DNA from: an uncultured candidate division WWE3 bacterium
GTDB lineage: Bacteria; Patescibacteriota; WWE3; UBA101185; UBA10185
Reading direction: 5' to 3'
NCBI GenBank assembly: GCA_938004185.1
Contig: CALKWN010000065.1
Span: forward strand, 372,001-436,000
DNA length: 64,000 nucleotides
Part shown: in pieces, positions 42,376 to 52,490 of the stretch
How positions within the stretch are numbered: position 1 is the stretch's first letter
How the letters are laid out: each line of letters starts with the position of its first letter
Position numbers and translations under genes: made by a program
The notes under the pieces: generated by a model
What the model was told of the DNA's origin: nothing
Database searches by the model: none
Seen by the model: the letters and a program-made list of their open reading frames with translations, nothing else

Positions 42376-43512
42376 ATGAAAAAAGCTCTAGCAATAACAC
42401 AATGCTTCCCCTGTGGAAGTTGGCTTTGCATTGAAAAAATAATGGGTGTCCTTGCGGAAGATAATTATGAGATAACTGTTCTTGGGCTAGGAGATACACA
42501 AAGAAAAAATCCTAAACTTACATATCGCACAATCCCTTATCCCGCTTTTAATAAATACGGCGACCTAACCTGCAAAAGCCCGTTGTTAAATTTTTTATGG
42601 AGTTTGCCGCTTATTGTACGCGGATTTCTTTTCGCAGCTATACACAGACCAAGTTTTGTTGCCTATAACGGACTTGCAACAGGGCTGGTGCTGTCGCCTT
42701 TTGTGAAACTGCTTGGGTTAAAATCAGTGGTTATGTATCACACGTTTATAGGAGTTGTATCGAATAAATTTCTAGCATGCACATTGAAATTTTTGGGAAA
42801 ATTTCCAGATTTAGTAGTAGTTAACTCAAAGGGTAGTTCTGACGACGCAGCGTCGTTTATAAACCGTAACAAAATTATTATAAACGAGCACTACGCGGAC
42901 GATGCTTTTTTTTACTCCGATTCAAAACAAAAAACAACAAATGACAAAACCCATGTAGTTTACGTAGGTAGAATTGACGCGGATAAAGGGTGCTTTCCCC
43001 TAATGCAGGCAGCAGAACATTTCTGCATTAAAGATAATGTTAGCATAAGGTTTAGCTTCGCCGGTGCAGGTAGCGAAACGTCTAAGATTGAGGGGCTGGC
43101 TGACAGATACGAAAATATTGATTATCTAGGGTATATAAAAGACAGGGCCGAGCTCAAAAAGCTATACGAAACCGCTGATGTAGTTTGGTCTTTTGCAGAC
43201 ACAACATACTTAGCACTGCCTGCAATCGAGGCCCTTGCATGTGGCAAGCCGATAGTCATACCTAAATATGCAGCAATTATGGGGTCGCACGAGACTGTCG
43301 ACACGACATTAGTACCTAGTAAAGTAGGGTGGATCGTAGATACGGATAGCCAAGATTATATTATCAACCTTCTAAATATGCTTGTGGATAAAAAGCCCTA
43401 TTTAAGTATGCACAACGATTGCACAAATCTTGCTAAGAAAAGATACAGCAAAAAAAACGTAGAAGCTGTAGCTAATAAAATAAATGCCCTAATTACCAAA
43501 AATGACGAATAA
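42376..43512 (+). CDS. Glycosyltransferase family 4
   Basis: A 378-residue GT4 enzyme with an atypical N-terminus (KKALAITQCFPCGSWLCIEKI) and a hydrophobic stretch SLPLIVRGFLFAAIHRPSFV that probably docks on the membrane. The donor domain has HVVYVGRIDADKGCFPLMQAAEHF and VWSFADTTYLALPAIEALACGKPIVIPK, where the E-x7-E motif is only partly kept. It overlaps the first large membrane gene by 11 bp. It is the only clear GT4 enzyme inside the cassette, so other transfers probably rely on the DUF6492-like and membrane proteins. Confidence 0.88.
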   Translation: MKKALAITQCFPCGSWLCIEKIMGVLAEDNYEITVLGLGDTQRKNPKLTYRTIPYPAFNKYGDLTCKSPLLNFLWSLPLIVRGFLFAAIHRPSFVAYNGLATGLVLSPFVKLLGLKSVVMYHTFIGVVSNKFLACTLKFLGKFPDLVVVNSKGSSDDAASFINRNKIIINEHYADDAFFYSDSKQKTTNDKTHVVYVGRIDADKGCFPLMQAAEHFCIKDNVSIRFSFAGAGSETSKIEGLADRYENIDYLGYIKDRAELKKLYETADVVWSFADTTYLALPAIEALACGKPIVIPKYAAIMGSHETVDTTLVPSKVGWIVDTDSQDYIINLLNMLVDKKPYLSMHNDCTNLAKKRYSKKNVEAVANKINALITKNDE

Positions 43513-45766
43513 TAAAAAGTATCTGTTCTACCAAATACTGCTTATAGCGACTTTAAGTGTTTATGTAACATTCGCAAACTTAGGTATATCGAAAAATTTT
43601 ATTGGAGACGATGCCGGCCTAAAATACTATAACGGCGTAACTTTGTCTGAACAAATGCTTTTCATGTGGGATGACCTCATATTTCCAGGGGTTTCAAACG
43701 TTCTCGCACCGTTTGGGCTTCTGTACTCAAGTATTGTCGTAGTGCTTCAAGAGATGGGTTTTACAAACATTGTTGTAGAACGTATTCAATACTTCTCCTT
43801 CTTCTTTTTTTCCGCACTAGGTTTTTTATTTTTGTTAAAAAGCCTTCGTGATGATTCGGAACTTACAACCTGGGCACAGTTAGTAATAACCCTAGCATCC
43901 TTAAACTACGCTTTTAACAATTTCACTGTAATATTTACATCTTTTCCACAACATAACTACCATCTTTCGTATATTTTATTTCCTTGGGTTTTTTACTTTT
44001 TTATAAATTTTTATAAGAAAAAGGCTAAATTTACCAGTACTACACTCTTCGCAATTTCCGTATTGCTGTACCTGGGAGGTAACATATCTAATACCATCAG
44101 CGGATTGTTTATTTTGCTGGCCTACGCATCTATGTTTACAAAAAATGCGTTAAGAAAAATGAAGTACATGCTTTTGCTAGTCCTCGAGATACTTTTACTA
44201 ACCGCTTTTATATACACACCGATTCTCAGCTCATCACACCAGGAGCTATACACAAACATAGACAGTGACACTAACATAGACTCACTAGGCTTTAACAGCA
44301 CCACAACATCGCTAGTAAATGTTAGCAGATTTCTAGGTTACCACTCATTGAACAGCCTTGATTATGGGAAATATTTTTCAGCAAATCCTTTCTTTATAAT
44401 TATGAGTTTTTATATCCCAATTCTTCTGATTTTATATCTAAGAAATACTAAGGTTACTAACAATGAAAAATTTGCACTAATACTACTTCTTATCTCTATT
44501 TTTCTAGCAAAAGGTAAGCACGAACCTTTAGCCAGCGTGTTTTTGTTTATATTTTATAAAATACCCTACTTTCAAATGTTCCGAGCAGTGTACTACAAAT
44601 TTGTTCCTTATATAGTGTTCTCGTCGTTAATTCTTGTTTCCTACGCACTCATCTCTTTTGAGAGAAAGGATGGAAAGCATAAAACCTGCACCATATTGAT
44701 ATATGCACTAAGCATAATAGTAACAGCCTGGCCCCTATTTCATGGACAAGCGGTAAGAAAATTTCATCTGACCGAAGTTCCAGAGTCGTATCAAAAACTT
44801 TCGCAATACGTTGATAAGAACATGAGGTACCAACCAATTCTTTCCTTGCCTCAAAGTACAGAACCGATCTTATCTTGGGGGGAAGATAACTTTTACACGA
44901 GTTATTCCATTCAATTAAACCTTCTAACAAGAACCCCTGTGTGGAACTGGACATATTTCAACAAGGAGATAAGAAAATTCTTAGAAAACACATATTCGGT
45001 TGAGGATATAGTCCCACTAATGAAAATTTTCCATGTAAAGTATGTACTTTTACAAAAAGACATTCCGGAAGAATACTACTTTAATAGAGAATTAAATGGT
45101 CGGCCGGAAGGGTACACTAAATACCTAAAATACAAGGAATCTATAGACCATTCAAACGAATTCGAACTGCTGGTTGATACTGACTATTTTACACTATATG
45201 AGATACAAAACGCCGCAAATTATTCAATAATATCCGTACCAGAACAAGTTTATGTGAAAGATCACTTACAACTAACCGATATTTTGGAGTATTACGAAAC
45301 AAGCAACACAAATGCAGTTTATATAGATAGCGAAAGCTTGGCTGACACCAGTTATTACAAAAGTACAAAAAATATTAGTGGTTGCACTGATATCGGTTTC
45401 GAATACGAAAAAATAAACTCTTCGAAATATACATTGCAAATGAAAACCTCCTGCGAAATCGTTCCGATTTTATTCTCTCAAAACTTCGATACCAACTGGA
45501 AATTCGCTGAGGAGACTAAGAGTGTTTCGGAATATTCCACGCACTTAAAGGGTAATCACTATGCGAATTTTTGGTTATTTAATCTCAAAAAGTACTGTGA
45601 GGACAACCCGTGTAATGTTGACGTTAATGGAAAAAAAATCGCAAAATTAGACATGGTTTTTGACCCACAAAAATATTTTAACGCTGCGCTTATTGTTTCA
45701 TGTAGCACCCTATTGTTCTTGACGGGAACTTTATTATTTAATAAATATGTTAGACACGTTGATTAA
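43502..45766 (+). CDS. Large polytopic membrane protein, possible GT-C transferase
   Basis: A 754-residue protein with about 11-12 membrane spans in residues 10-415, a soluble extracytoplasmic domain (about 430-725) and a final span (about 725-745). After the first span, the loop FIGDDAGLKYYNGVTLSEQM carries an Asp-Asp pair and leads to GVSNVLAPFGLLYSSI. That order recalls GT-C arabinosyltransferases of the AftD kind, but the likeness is slight. The soluble part includes FHVKYVLLQKDIPEEYYF and ends with CEDNPCNVDVNGKKI. I cannot name a family with confidence. It overlaps the next membrane gene by 20 bp, so the two are coupled and may form a complex. Confidence 0.6.
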   Translation: MTNNKKYLFYQILLIATLSVYVTFANLGISKNFIGDDAGLKYYNGVTLSEQMLFMWDDLIFPGVSNVLAPFGLLYSSIVVVLQEMGFTNIVVERIQYFSFFFFSALGFLFLLKSLRDDSELTTWAQLVITLASLNYAFNNFTVIFTSFPQHNYHLSYILFPWVFYFFINFYKKKAKFTSTTLFAISVLLYLGGNISNTISGLFILLAYASMFTKNALRKMKYMLLLVLEILLLTAFIYTPILSSSHQELYTNIDSDTNIDSLGFNSTTTSLVNVSRFLGYHSLNSLDYGKYFSANPFFIIMSFYIPILLILYLRNTKVTNNEKFALILLLISIFLAKGKHEPLASVFLFIFYKIPYFQMFRAVYYKFVPYIVFSSLILVSYALISFERKDGKHKTCTILIYALSIIVTAWPLFHGQAVRKFHLTEVPESYQKLSQYVDKNMRYQPILSLPQSTEPILSWGEDNFYTSYSIQLNLLTRTPVWNWTYFNKEIRKFLENTYSVEDIVPLMKIFHVKYVLLQKDIPEEYYFNRELNGRPEGYTKYLKYKESIDHSNEFELLVDTDYFTLYEIQNAANYSIISVPEQVYVKDHLQLTDILEYYETSNTNAVYIDSESLADTSYYKSTKNISGCTDIGFEYEKINSSKYTLQMKTSCEIVPILFSQNFDTNWKFAEETKSVSEYSTHLKGNHYANFWLFNLKKYCEDNPCNVDVNGKKIAKLDMVFDPQKYFNAALIVSCSTLLFLTGTLLFNKYVRHVD

Positions 45767-47420
45767 CTTAATGAGAAATAACATAATAGGTGTCGTCGGT
45801 GATAATGTTAATCTATTTGTCTTTCCTTCCGTCTATAACAGAGGCGTAATTTTAAGAAATATAATTTCCCCGAATCTACAACCACTTATTTTGCTAAATG
45901 ACAGCCAACCAATAATTTGGGGGGTATATTATTTCTTCGCATCTAAAACTGATCCTATTCTTTTTTATAATATTTTTGTTAGCCTAACAATCTTACTAAA
46001 CATTATCTTAACTTATTGGTTTTTACGTCACTATACAAACCATAAGTCTATAGTGTGGGCTGTAACGATAATATTTAATGCCTCGGGTTATTTTGTTTAT
46101 AGATACAGGCAGCATTTAGATTTAGCGCAGATATGGGTAACCTTATTTTTTTTAGGCCTTTATTTAAATAAATCTTTCAAATATAAACAGCTGTCGTTAG
46201 GAGTATTACTTGCACTAATTGCAGGAATTAGCAACTATCTAGCTTACCTACTTTTGATTTTTATAACAGCGCACCTGTTTTCAAAGTACATTTACGGCGC
46301 ACTATTCAGAGATGCTACTTATCTAAGTCTCGATAGTTTAAAAAATTATTTTGTACTATTGGTTGTTTTTGCATTTTTTGCTTTCTTCATTTTGCGAGGC
46401 TATCTGTCAGATAACATACATATAGATAATGGTACTATATCTACTGAGCAATCTTTTACAATTAGATCATTCGAGGACTTTACAATCTTTAGTTCTAGAC
46501 CCTGGTACTACGTTTTACCATCAGTGGATAATCCTTTTTACGGAGAAATCTCCGAAAAATTTATCGATTTTTTGCAATATAAGTGGGGATATTTTTTGGC
46601 ACAAAACTACTTTAAAAGTGAGCACACATCCACTTATTTAGGAATAACAAACATTATTTTAGGGTTTTTTGGTGTTATATATATTAAGAATAACAAGAAA
46701 AAAAACAGGGGATCGTTTTACATACTGATCTTAACATCGATAATTTTAATTATTTTAACCATGCCTCCGTTAATTACAATTTCAGGCATAAATATATATA
46801 TGCCGAGCTACCTACTTTATACAATTTTTCCTATGTTCAGAACACTATCCAGACTAGGGATATACATACTGCTAATACTACTAATATTCAGTCTCTATGG
46901 ATTAGTTGATATTAAAAACAGGCTACACAATATGGCTTACGCACACCCTAAAATCTATGGTCTAAAACACACATGCATTCCGATTCTTATAATCTTTTTT
47001 TTACTTGCTATGTCGGAATTTTGGGTACCTATGAAAATTACAAACGTAAGTGGTGGCACAGAAATTTTTAAAAATCTTGGTGCAGATAAAATCGGTATTG
47101 CCGAGCTTATCACCTACCCTCAAAATAAAGAAATATTAGGGTACATAACCTTTCCATACCATAGACAACGCATAAGCAATCCGGATGATTTTTGTGGTTA
47201 TATAAAGACAGCTAAGAACAAGTTAATTCTGGTGAGCGTGGATGAAAGTTTAGAAAAAGAAAGCTGCTTTTCTGAAATAAATGATGCACAACTATATAAA
47301 GAATATATTAACACCGTAACAAAAAATAATAACTTATATAATAAAAATAAAGTTATACATATTAGTACTTTTTTTAACTACAACAAAGTAGCAGCCTACA
47401 CTTTGGAACCGCATGAATAA
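45747..47420 (+). CDS. Polytopic membrane protein, possible GT-C transferase or polymerase
   Basis: A 557-residue protein with about ten spans up to residue 425 and a C-terminal extracytoplasmic domain of about 120 residues. The first loop carries GDNVNLFVFPSVYNRGVIL, comparable in place to the acidic loop of the previous protein but with only one Asp. The middle has YFVYRYRQHLDLAQIWVTLF, a run of Arg and His next to the membrane that could bind a lipid phosphate. I do not recognise it. By eye it is one of the most AT-rich genes in the window. It overlaps its neighbours by 20 and 8 bp. Confidence 0.55.
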   Translation: MLDTLINLMRNNIIGVVGDNVNLFVFPSVYNRGVILRNIISPNLQPLILLNDSQPIIWGVYYFFASKTDPILFYNIFVSLTILLNIILTYWFLRHYTNHKSIVWAVTIIFNASGYFVYRYRQHLDLAQIWVTLFFLGLYLNKSFKYKQLSLGVLLALIAGISNYLAYLLLIFITAHLFSKYIYGALFRDATYLSLDSLKNYFVLLVVFAFFAFFILRGYLSDNIHIDNGTISTEQSFTIRSFEDFTIFSSRPWYYVLPSVDNPFYGEISEKFIDFLQYKWGYFLAQNYFKSEHTSTYLGITNIILGFFGVIYIKNNKKKNRGSFYILILTSIILIILTMPPLITISGINIYMPSYLLYTIFPMFRTLSRLGIYILLILLIFSLYGLVDIKNRLHNMAYAHPKIYGLKHTCIPILIIFFLLAMSEFWVPMKITNVSGGTEIFKNLGADKIGIAELITYPQNKEILGYITFPYHRQRISNPDDFCGYIKTAKNKLILVSVDESLEKESCFSEINDAQLYKEYINTVTKNNNLYNKNKVIHISTFFNYNKVAAYTLEPHE

Positions 47421-47820
47421 CTTACTTCTATTCGCCAACTTACTAATATTTTTTAGTACGGTTCTTTTTACTTCTGTCTCATTACTAGGTACTAAAAAAA
47501 GATATTTGAATAAAGTAATGTTTTACCTGTCTATCGTGTTTTTTGTAACGGGTATTGTAACCGTCTATTTATTTATTTACGAATATGTAAAATTTCTTAT
47601 CCTATTATTTAATATATCGCTTACTTACTTTATTTTATGGACTGTTTTTCTGGGAAAGAAAGCTATATTTAATGTCTCTATACTTTTATTGATACTAACA
47701 ATAGTATTTTACCTAATGGGAATACCTAATCTATTTAACATTTTTTTTGAAAGTTTTTCAGTATTTGCTCTACTTGGTATCGCGGTTTTTACCTTATTTG
47801 AAAAGGTCAAAGTTAAATGA
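47413..47820 (+). CDS. Small four-span membrane protein of unknown function
   Basis: A 135-residue protein that is almost entirely four hydrophobic helices (about 5-27, 37-58, 61-80 and 85-129 with a break). It has short basic loops such as GTKKRYLNK and ends in FEKVKVK. It has no motif that I can name. Its start overlaps the previous membrane gene by 8 bp and its stop overlaps the next one by 4 bp (ATGA), so all three are made together. It could be a small subunit of the membrane assembly or an accessory to transport. Confidence 0.6.
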   Translation: MNNLLLFANLLIFFSTVLFTSVSLLGTKKRYLNKVMFYLSIVFFVTGIVTVYLFIYEYVKFLILLFNISLTYFILWTVFLGKKAIFNVSILLLILTIVFYLMGIPNLFNIFFESFSVFALLGIAVFTLFEKVKVK

Positions 47821-49805
47821 AAGACCGTGTTAAAGAAAAATTGAAAAGTTTTTTTATTGTAACAACAATCTTTTACTATTTATCTACACATGCATCAGCC
47901 GCAGAAGTAAATAAATACTACGTGAACCAATTTCCGATACTAGAAAACTACGGATATAAAGTTTTAACAACATCTTCTCTATCTAGCAACACAGATTCAT
48001 TTAATACGGGGCGCTATGTTCTGATATGCAACTCTGATTATGAACACCAACATGGGTGGGGCTGCGGCTACAACTACATAACTAGTAGTCCTTCCTCACA
48101 AAAAGCTTTTGACGTTAAACGTATACAAAGTCAAAAGCTATCAAACAGAGTTATAGAGATTATGAGCATAAAAGGCAATCAGGAAAGTATTATAGTTATT
48201 CCGGAGATCTACACATTGACACCAACATACAGATACCAATTAGTTTCATATTTTTCGACCTTACCCAAATTAGAAAAGCCGACTTATCTAACAAACATAC
48301 CCGAAGACAAAAAAGATGAGGTGTCTGTGATAGCACAAACATGCGTATTAATTCTTTTAGCCGTGCTAGCAACACCAACAAACTTGTTTTCAAAAATAAG
48401 TCTAAAAACAATTATTTACATAAAGGCTGTAGCAGCAATTTTGCTCATAGCTCTTATAGCATTTTATATACTTCTAACTGTCCCGGAATATCCTAATCTT
48501 TTTTTACTTATAAGTAACTTTTATAACACCGCAAAAAACTATGTTCTTAACAGTTCTTTCGTTACTGTAAGCTCACTTACACTAGGTATTTTTTCAGTAG
48601 CAGCAATAGCCTACCTTATAAAAATTTCATGTAACAAACTCATAATATACGTACCCGCACTCCAGCACAGTATTCTGTTTAAGCTAGTCTTTTTAATTTG
48701 CATTTCATTTATATTTTTTGTGTCTGCCTCAGGCACTTTAGGTTACTTTGCTGACTATATCTCAATTGTGTTTGCAACATTGGTACTTTTGCATTACCTA
48801 ATAAACAAACAAAAGCAACCGCAAAGGATCTACACAGGTAAGTGGCTGATAGTTGCAGGCGTTATTATTTCTATATTCACCTTACTAGGCATGTTGGCAT
48901 ACAACCGCAGTCTGTTACCGTCCTATAAATCGCAAGAAATATATCTGACAGATGTTAATATACATAATAAACCCGCTGCCGTACTCCCAAGAAGAGTACT
49001 AATAAAAAACTACAACACCGTGGCCGATTTTTGGATATCCCCGAACTTAGACCTTTTTGTTAACAATGTTATGGTAGCATCCAAGTCCCCTTACAATAAA
49101 ATATCTAATGTATCGATTGATAACCTACAGGAAAATGTTGTGGGTACAATATTAGTACTTTCTCCAGATCATAAAACTTATATTAATAACATTGTTTCCA
49201 ACAATATTTTTGAGCACCATGCCTCCACTACTAAACCGACTAGATTTTTTAAAACAATGCAAAATTTTCCGCAAAGTGAGGACATAGAGATTGAGTTAGA
49301 GTTCGATTGCTCACAAAACCCAAAAGATTCAGAACTAACTATCTACCTGTACTCAATGTACAGTGATAACCCAACCATTGCCCCCGAAGACAAGATGTTT
49401 ATGTTTTTCCCAGGTTGCAGCTCCGACCATATAGGCAAATTCCGCGTACCTTTAGAAGTAACTTCTGACAGACTAAGATCCTCCGTTCTAGAGGTTACAG
49501 GAGATGCCAGCAACCACATCAAGAATATCGAGATTTATATTTCAGGCATAAGCACCCAATTGATCTTTTATAAAGACATTTATAAAAACGTTTTTATATT
49601 AGATGGACGTGTTTCCGATAAAACAAATAACAAACAGCTTACGGTGTACACAGCCGACTTGCAGAAACCAGTTTTTATGGACAACGATCTTGACGCTATT
49701 AACTTAGGTGGCACCATTAATCAACTATTTTACAACCACGATATTACTAACAATGTGGTAATTTGGTCTCCGGACACATCTTTATTGGTACAAAATGAAC
49801 AATAA
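47817..49805 (+). CDS. Membrane protein with two extracytoplasmic domains, unknown function
   Basis: A 662-residue protein with an N-terminal signal-like segment (about residues 9-29, ending THASAAEVN) and a first extracytoplasmic domain (30-175) containing HQHGWGCGYNYITSS. A block of about seven spans (178-370) follows, and then a large beta-rich domain (375-662). The last domain has an acidic, cysteine-containing stretch (EFDCSQNPKDSE and FFPGCSSDHIG) and could bind carbohydrate. I know no family with this layout. It completes a four-gene membrane set and ends 6 nt before the acetyltransferase gene. A role in polymerising, exporting or anchoring the cassette's glycan is the simplest guess. 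Confidence 0.55.
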   Translation: MKDRVKEKLKSFFIVTTIFYYLSTHASAAEVNKYYVNQFPILENYGYKVLTTSSLSSNTDSFNTGRYVLICNSDYEHQHGWGCGYNYITSSPSSQKAFDVKRIQSQKLSNRVIEIMSIKGNQESIIVIPEIYTLTPTYRYQLVSYFSTLPKLEKPTYLTNIPEDKKDEVSVIAQTCVLILLAVLATPTNLFSKISLKTIIYIKAVAAILLIALIAFYILLTVPEYPNLFLLISNFYNTAKNYVLNSSFVTVSSLTLGIFSVAAIAYLIKISCNKLIIYVPALQHSILFKLVFLICISFIFFVSASGTLGYFADYISIVFATLVLLHYLINKQKQPQRIYTGKWLIVAGVIISIFTLLGMLAYNRSLLPSYKSQEIYLTDVNIHNKPAAVLPRRVLIKNYNTVADFWISPNLDLFVNNVMVASKSPYNKISNVSIDNLQENVVGTILVLSPDHKTYINNIVSNNIFEHHASTTKPTRFFKTMQNFPQSEDIEIELEFDCSQNPKDSELTIYLYSMYSDNPTIAPEDKMFMFFPGCSSDHIGKFRVPLEVTSDRLRSSVLEVTGDASNHIKNIEIYISGISTQLIFYKDIYKNVFILDGRVSDKTNNKQLTVYTADLQKPVFMDNDLDAINLGGTINQLFYNHDITNNVVIWSPDTSLLVQNEQ

Positions 49806-49811
49806 TTTATA

Positions 49812-50390
49812 ATGACAACCATGAAACTAATACATGACACAGCAGATATATCAAATTCTGCCTCGATAGGTAAGGGGACGTATGTATGGAATAATTCGCA
49901 GGTTAGGGAATTTGCTATCATAGGTGAGGCATGCATAATTTCTAAGAATGTGTATGTGGACCACAATGTAAAAATAGGTAACAAGGTCAAAATACAAAAT
50001 AACTGCTCTTTGTATTTTGGTGTCGAGATAGAAGATGGTGTATTTATAGGACCCCATACAGTATTTACTAACGACAAATTACCTAGAGCTATAAATCACG
50101 ACGGGTCCGTGAAAAAACCTGGGGATTGGGAAGCGTCCAAGACTTTAGTTAAACATGGCGCATCAATTGGGGCCAACTCCACAATACTTTGCGGAATAAC
50201 CTTAGGGTGCTTTTGTTTAATAGGTTCCGGAAGTGTAGTAACAAAATCTGTTCCGGATTTTTCATTGTTCTTGGGAAATCCGGCAAAATTTGTTGCATGG
50301 GTATGCAAATGCGGGAAAAAACTAACAAATAAAACATGCGATGTTTGTGGCATGAAGTTGAAAGATATAAAAAATGATTCTTCTCAGTAA
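49812..50390 (+). CDS. wbpD: Sugar N-acetyltransferase, WbpD/WlbB-like, with zinc-ribbon tail
   Basis: Acetylates the 3-amino group of UDP-GlcNAc(3NH2)A in the route to UDP-2,3-diacetamido uronic acids. The 192 residues are a left-handed beta-helix with hexapeptide repeats from about residue 15 (IGKGTYVWNNSQVREFAIIG) through IGPHTVFTNDKLPRAI, where the catalytic Asn/Asp region lies, to GSGSVVTKSVPDFSLFLGNP. The C-terminus carries a CKCG and CDVCG pair, the small zinc-ribbon tail common in WbpD relatives. The start may be the ATG at 49812 or the one three codons later. Its end overlaps the aminotransferase gene by 17 bp. The order acetyltransferase, aminotransferase, oxidoreductase, epimerase supports the role. 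Confidence 0.88.
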   Translation: MTTMKLIHDTADISNSASIGKGTYVWNNSQVREFAIIGEACIISKNVYVDHNVKIGNKVKIQNNCSLYFGVEIEDGVFIGPHTVFTNDKLPRAINHDGSVKKPGDWEASKTLVKHGASIGANSTILCGITLGCFCLIGSGSVVTKSVPDFSLFLGNPAKFVAWVCKCGKKLTNKTCDVCGMKLKDIKNDSSQ

Positions 50391-51468
50391 ACCTCTTTTA
50401 ACAGAAAAGGAAATAAACGCTGTAGCTAAAGTGTTGCGTTCAGGCAACCTAGCACAGGGTAAATTGGTTGAAAAATTTGAGCAAGATTTCGCCGACTACA
50501 TAGGAACAAAATACGCAGTAGCCACAAATAGCGGCACTGCCGCACTGCATACCGCAATGGCCGCGCTAGATTTAAGAAGGGGGGACGAGGTAGTTACAAC
50601 ACCCTTTTCGTTTGTCGCGAGCGCAAACGCTATACTTTATTGCGGAGGAAAACCGATTTTTGTGGACATAAATCCCGACGATTATAACTTGAACCCAAAA
50701 CTGATTGAAAAAAAGATAACCAAAAACACAAAGGCTGTGTTGGTGGTCCACTTATATGGTCAACCTGCAAATATGGGAGCCATATCGAAAATATGCAAAA
50801 AACACAAACTGGCTTTAATAGAAGACGCCTGCCAAGCACACGGAGCCGAATATAAAAACCACAAGGTTGGGGGAATAGGCCATCTTGGTTGTTTTTCTTT
50901 TTACCCAACAAAAAATATTACAACGGGCGAAGGCGGTATAGTAACAACCAACAGTAAGTCCTTTTATAACTCAATGAGAATATTTAGAAATCACGGCCAA
51001 AGCGCAAGGTACTTTCAGGATACACTGGGCTTTAACTATAGAATGTCTGATATATACGCAGCTATAGGGATAGAGCAGTTAAAGTCTCTTTCGAAATTTA
51101 ACAGAGCACGTATTAAAAATGCACAATACCTGACGTCAAAATTAAGCGATATTCCCGGTTTAATACTACCTGCAGTTTTTAAGGAAAGGATTCCCGTCTA
51201 CCACCAGTTCACAATACGTATTACAAAAGAAGCAAAATTAAATAGAGATGCACTAGCAAAGATATTGAACAAAAATGAAGTTGGGTATGGAATTTATTAC
51301 CCGATTACGATACCAGAACAGAAACATTATAAGGACCTGGGATACTCAAATAACTACCCCATTGCACAAACTGCATCAGAAGAGGTAATATCGATTCCGG
51401 TAGGACCGCATGTAAACAAAAGTGATCTTGACTTTATTGCTGGTATAATTAAGGAACACCTTTTATGA
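50374..51468 (+). CDS. wbpE: DegT-family sugar 3-aminotransferase, WbpE/WlbC-like
   Basis: Transfers an amino group from glutamate to the 3-keto sugar nucleotide. The 364 residues keep the PLP lysine (Lys180 in YPTKNITTGEGG), which separates it clearly from the His-bearing ColD-like protein at 38.1 kb. Other marks are ATNSGTAALHTAMAAL near 50-65, EDACQAHGAEY at 150-160 with the PLP-binding Asp151, RNHGQSARYFQDTLGFNYRM, and QHYKDLGY-like text near the end (KHYKDLGYSNNYPIA). It overlaps the acetyltransferase by 17 bp and the oxidoreductase by 4 bp, so the group is translationally coupled. Confidence 0.92.
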   Translation: MILLSKPLLTEKEINAVAKVLRSGNLAQGKLVEKFEQDFADYIGTKYAVATNSGTAALHTAMAALDLRRGDEVVTTPFSFVASANAILYCGGKPIFVDINPDDYNLNPKLIEKKITKNTKAVLVVHLYGQPANMGAISKICKKHKLALIEDACQAHGAEYKNHKVGGIGHLGCFSFYPTKNITTGEGGIVTTNSKSFYNSMRIFRNHGQSARYFQDTLGFNYRMSDIYAAIGIEQLKSLSKFNRARIKNAQYLTSKLSDIPGLILPAVFKERIPVYHQFTIRITKEAKLNRDALAKILNKNEVGYGIYYPITIPEQKHYKDLGYSNNYPIAQTASEEVISIPVGPHVNKSDLDFIAGIIKEHLL

Positions 51469-52490
51469 AAAATAAAAAACGAAGGGTAGGAATAATTGGT
51501 TGCGGGGTTATTTTCCCCAGACATTTAGAAGCCATAAACGATAATAATGAAGATTATGAGATAGTTGCAGTAGCTGATATAGATCCGGTAAAAGCTGAAC
51601 TAAGAGCAAAAGAGCTTGGGATAAAAGGTTTTACAGACTATAAAGAGATGCTTTCAAAAATGAAGGGCAAGATGGATTTTGTTTCTATATGCACCCCCAA
51701 CTCCATGCACTACGAACATGCAATTGAATCGCTCAGCAAAGGATACGACATACTCGTAGAAAAACCGATAGCCTTTGAAGCTTCCAAAGTTAAGGCAATA
51801 GCAAAAAAAGCGAAGGAACAAAAATTAAGGGCATACGCTGTTTTGCAAGTACGCTTAAACCCTACAGTAAGACTGGTTCACAAGTTACTTAAAAAAAACA
51901 TTGTCGGTGACATAAGGTCTGTGTCACTAATACAAAGGTGGCAAAGACCTGAATCATATTTTGAATCGTGGAGAGCAGATATAAATATAGGTGGAAGAAC
52001 GCTGTATGAGGTTGGCATTCATTATATGGACATAATGCAAATGCTATTCGGTGTACCTGAGGTGACAGCATCGACGACGTTCAGTAACAAGCATAAAAAA
52101 GTAGCATTTGAGGACACGGTGTTTTCAATACTAAGATTTCCGTCCGGAGCTTCCGGATCCCTCGAAATAACTATCGCTAGTGAGCCTAAAAACTTAGAAT
52201 GTTCTTTAGCAGTACTGGGATCAAGGGGATATATAAAAATTGGTGGCAAGGCTTTGGATTCCATCGATATCACAGAGTTCTCTTCACCATCACTGAAAAA
52301 AATGTGGGATCAGGAAGAAGCAACTTACGAAAAAACATTAGACCCCAACTCGTACGGACTTTATGCAGGCTCATGCCCTAACCATCCCAGCCTATATAAA
52401 GAAATAGTTGCAGGTAGGGGTTTTGATATAACCGAGTCTATTAACGTTGTGAAATTTATCCAAGATGCCTACGACAAGGAAGTAAAATGA
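51465..52490 (+). CDS. wbpB: Gfo/Idh/MocA oxidoreductase, WbpB/WlbA-like 3-dehydrogenase
   Basis: Oxidises the 3-hydroxyl of a UDP-GlcNAc uronate to the ketone that the aminotransferase uses. The 341 residues have an N-terminal NAD fold (RVGIIGCGVIFPRHLEA, VADIDPVKAELRAKELGI), the family dipeptide in LVEKPIAFEA (Lys100-Pro101), and a C-terminal substrate domain containing GGRTLYEVGIHYMDIMQML with the expected His. Fixed position between a WbpE-like and an epimerase gene points to the WbpB/WlbA role. It needs a UDP-GlcNAc 6-dehydrogenase (WbpA) upstream in the pathway, which the window does not hold. It overlaps both neighbours by 4 bp. Confidence 0.88.
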   Translation: MKNKKRRVGIIGCGVIFPRHLEAINDNNEDYEIVAVADIDPVKAELRAKELGIKGFTDYKEMLSKMKGKMDFVSICTPNSMHYEHAIESLSKGYDILVEKPIAFEASKVKAIAKKAKEQKLRAYAVLQVRLNPTVRLVHKLLKKNIVGDIRSVSLIQRWQRPESYFESWRADINIGGRTLYEVGIHYMDIMQMLFGVPEVTASTTFSNKHKKVAFEDTVFSILRFPSGASGSLEITIASEPKNLECSLAVLGSRGYIKIGGKALDSIDITEFSSPSLKKMWDQEEATYEKTLDPNSYGLYAGSCPNHPSLYKEIVAGRGFDITESINVVKFIQDAYDKEVK

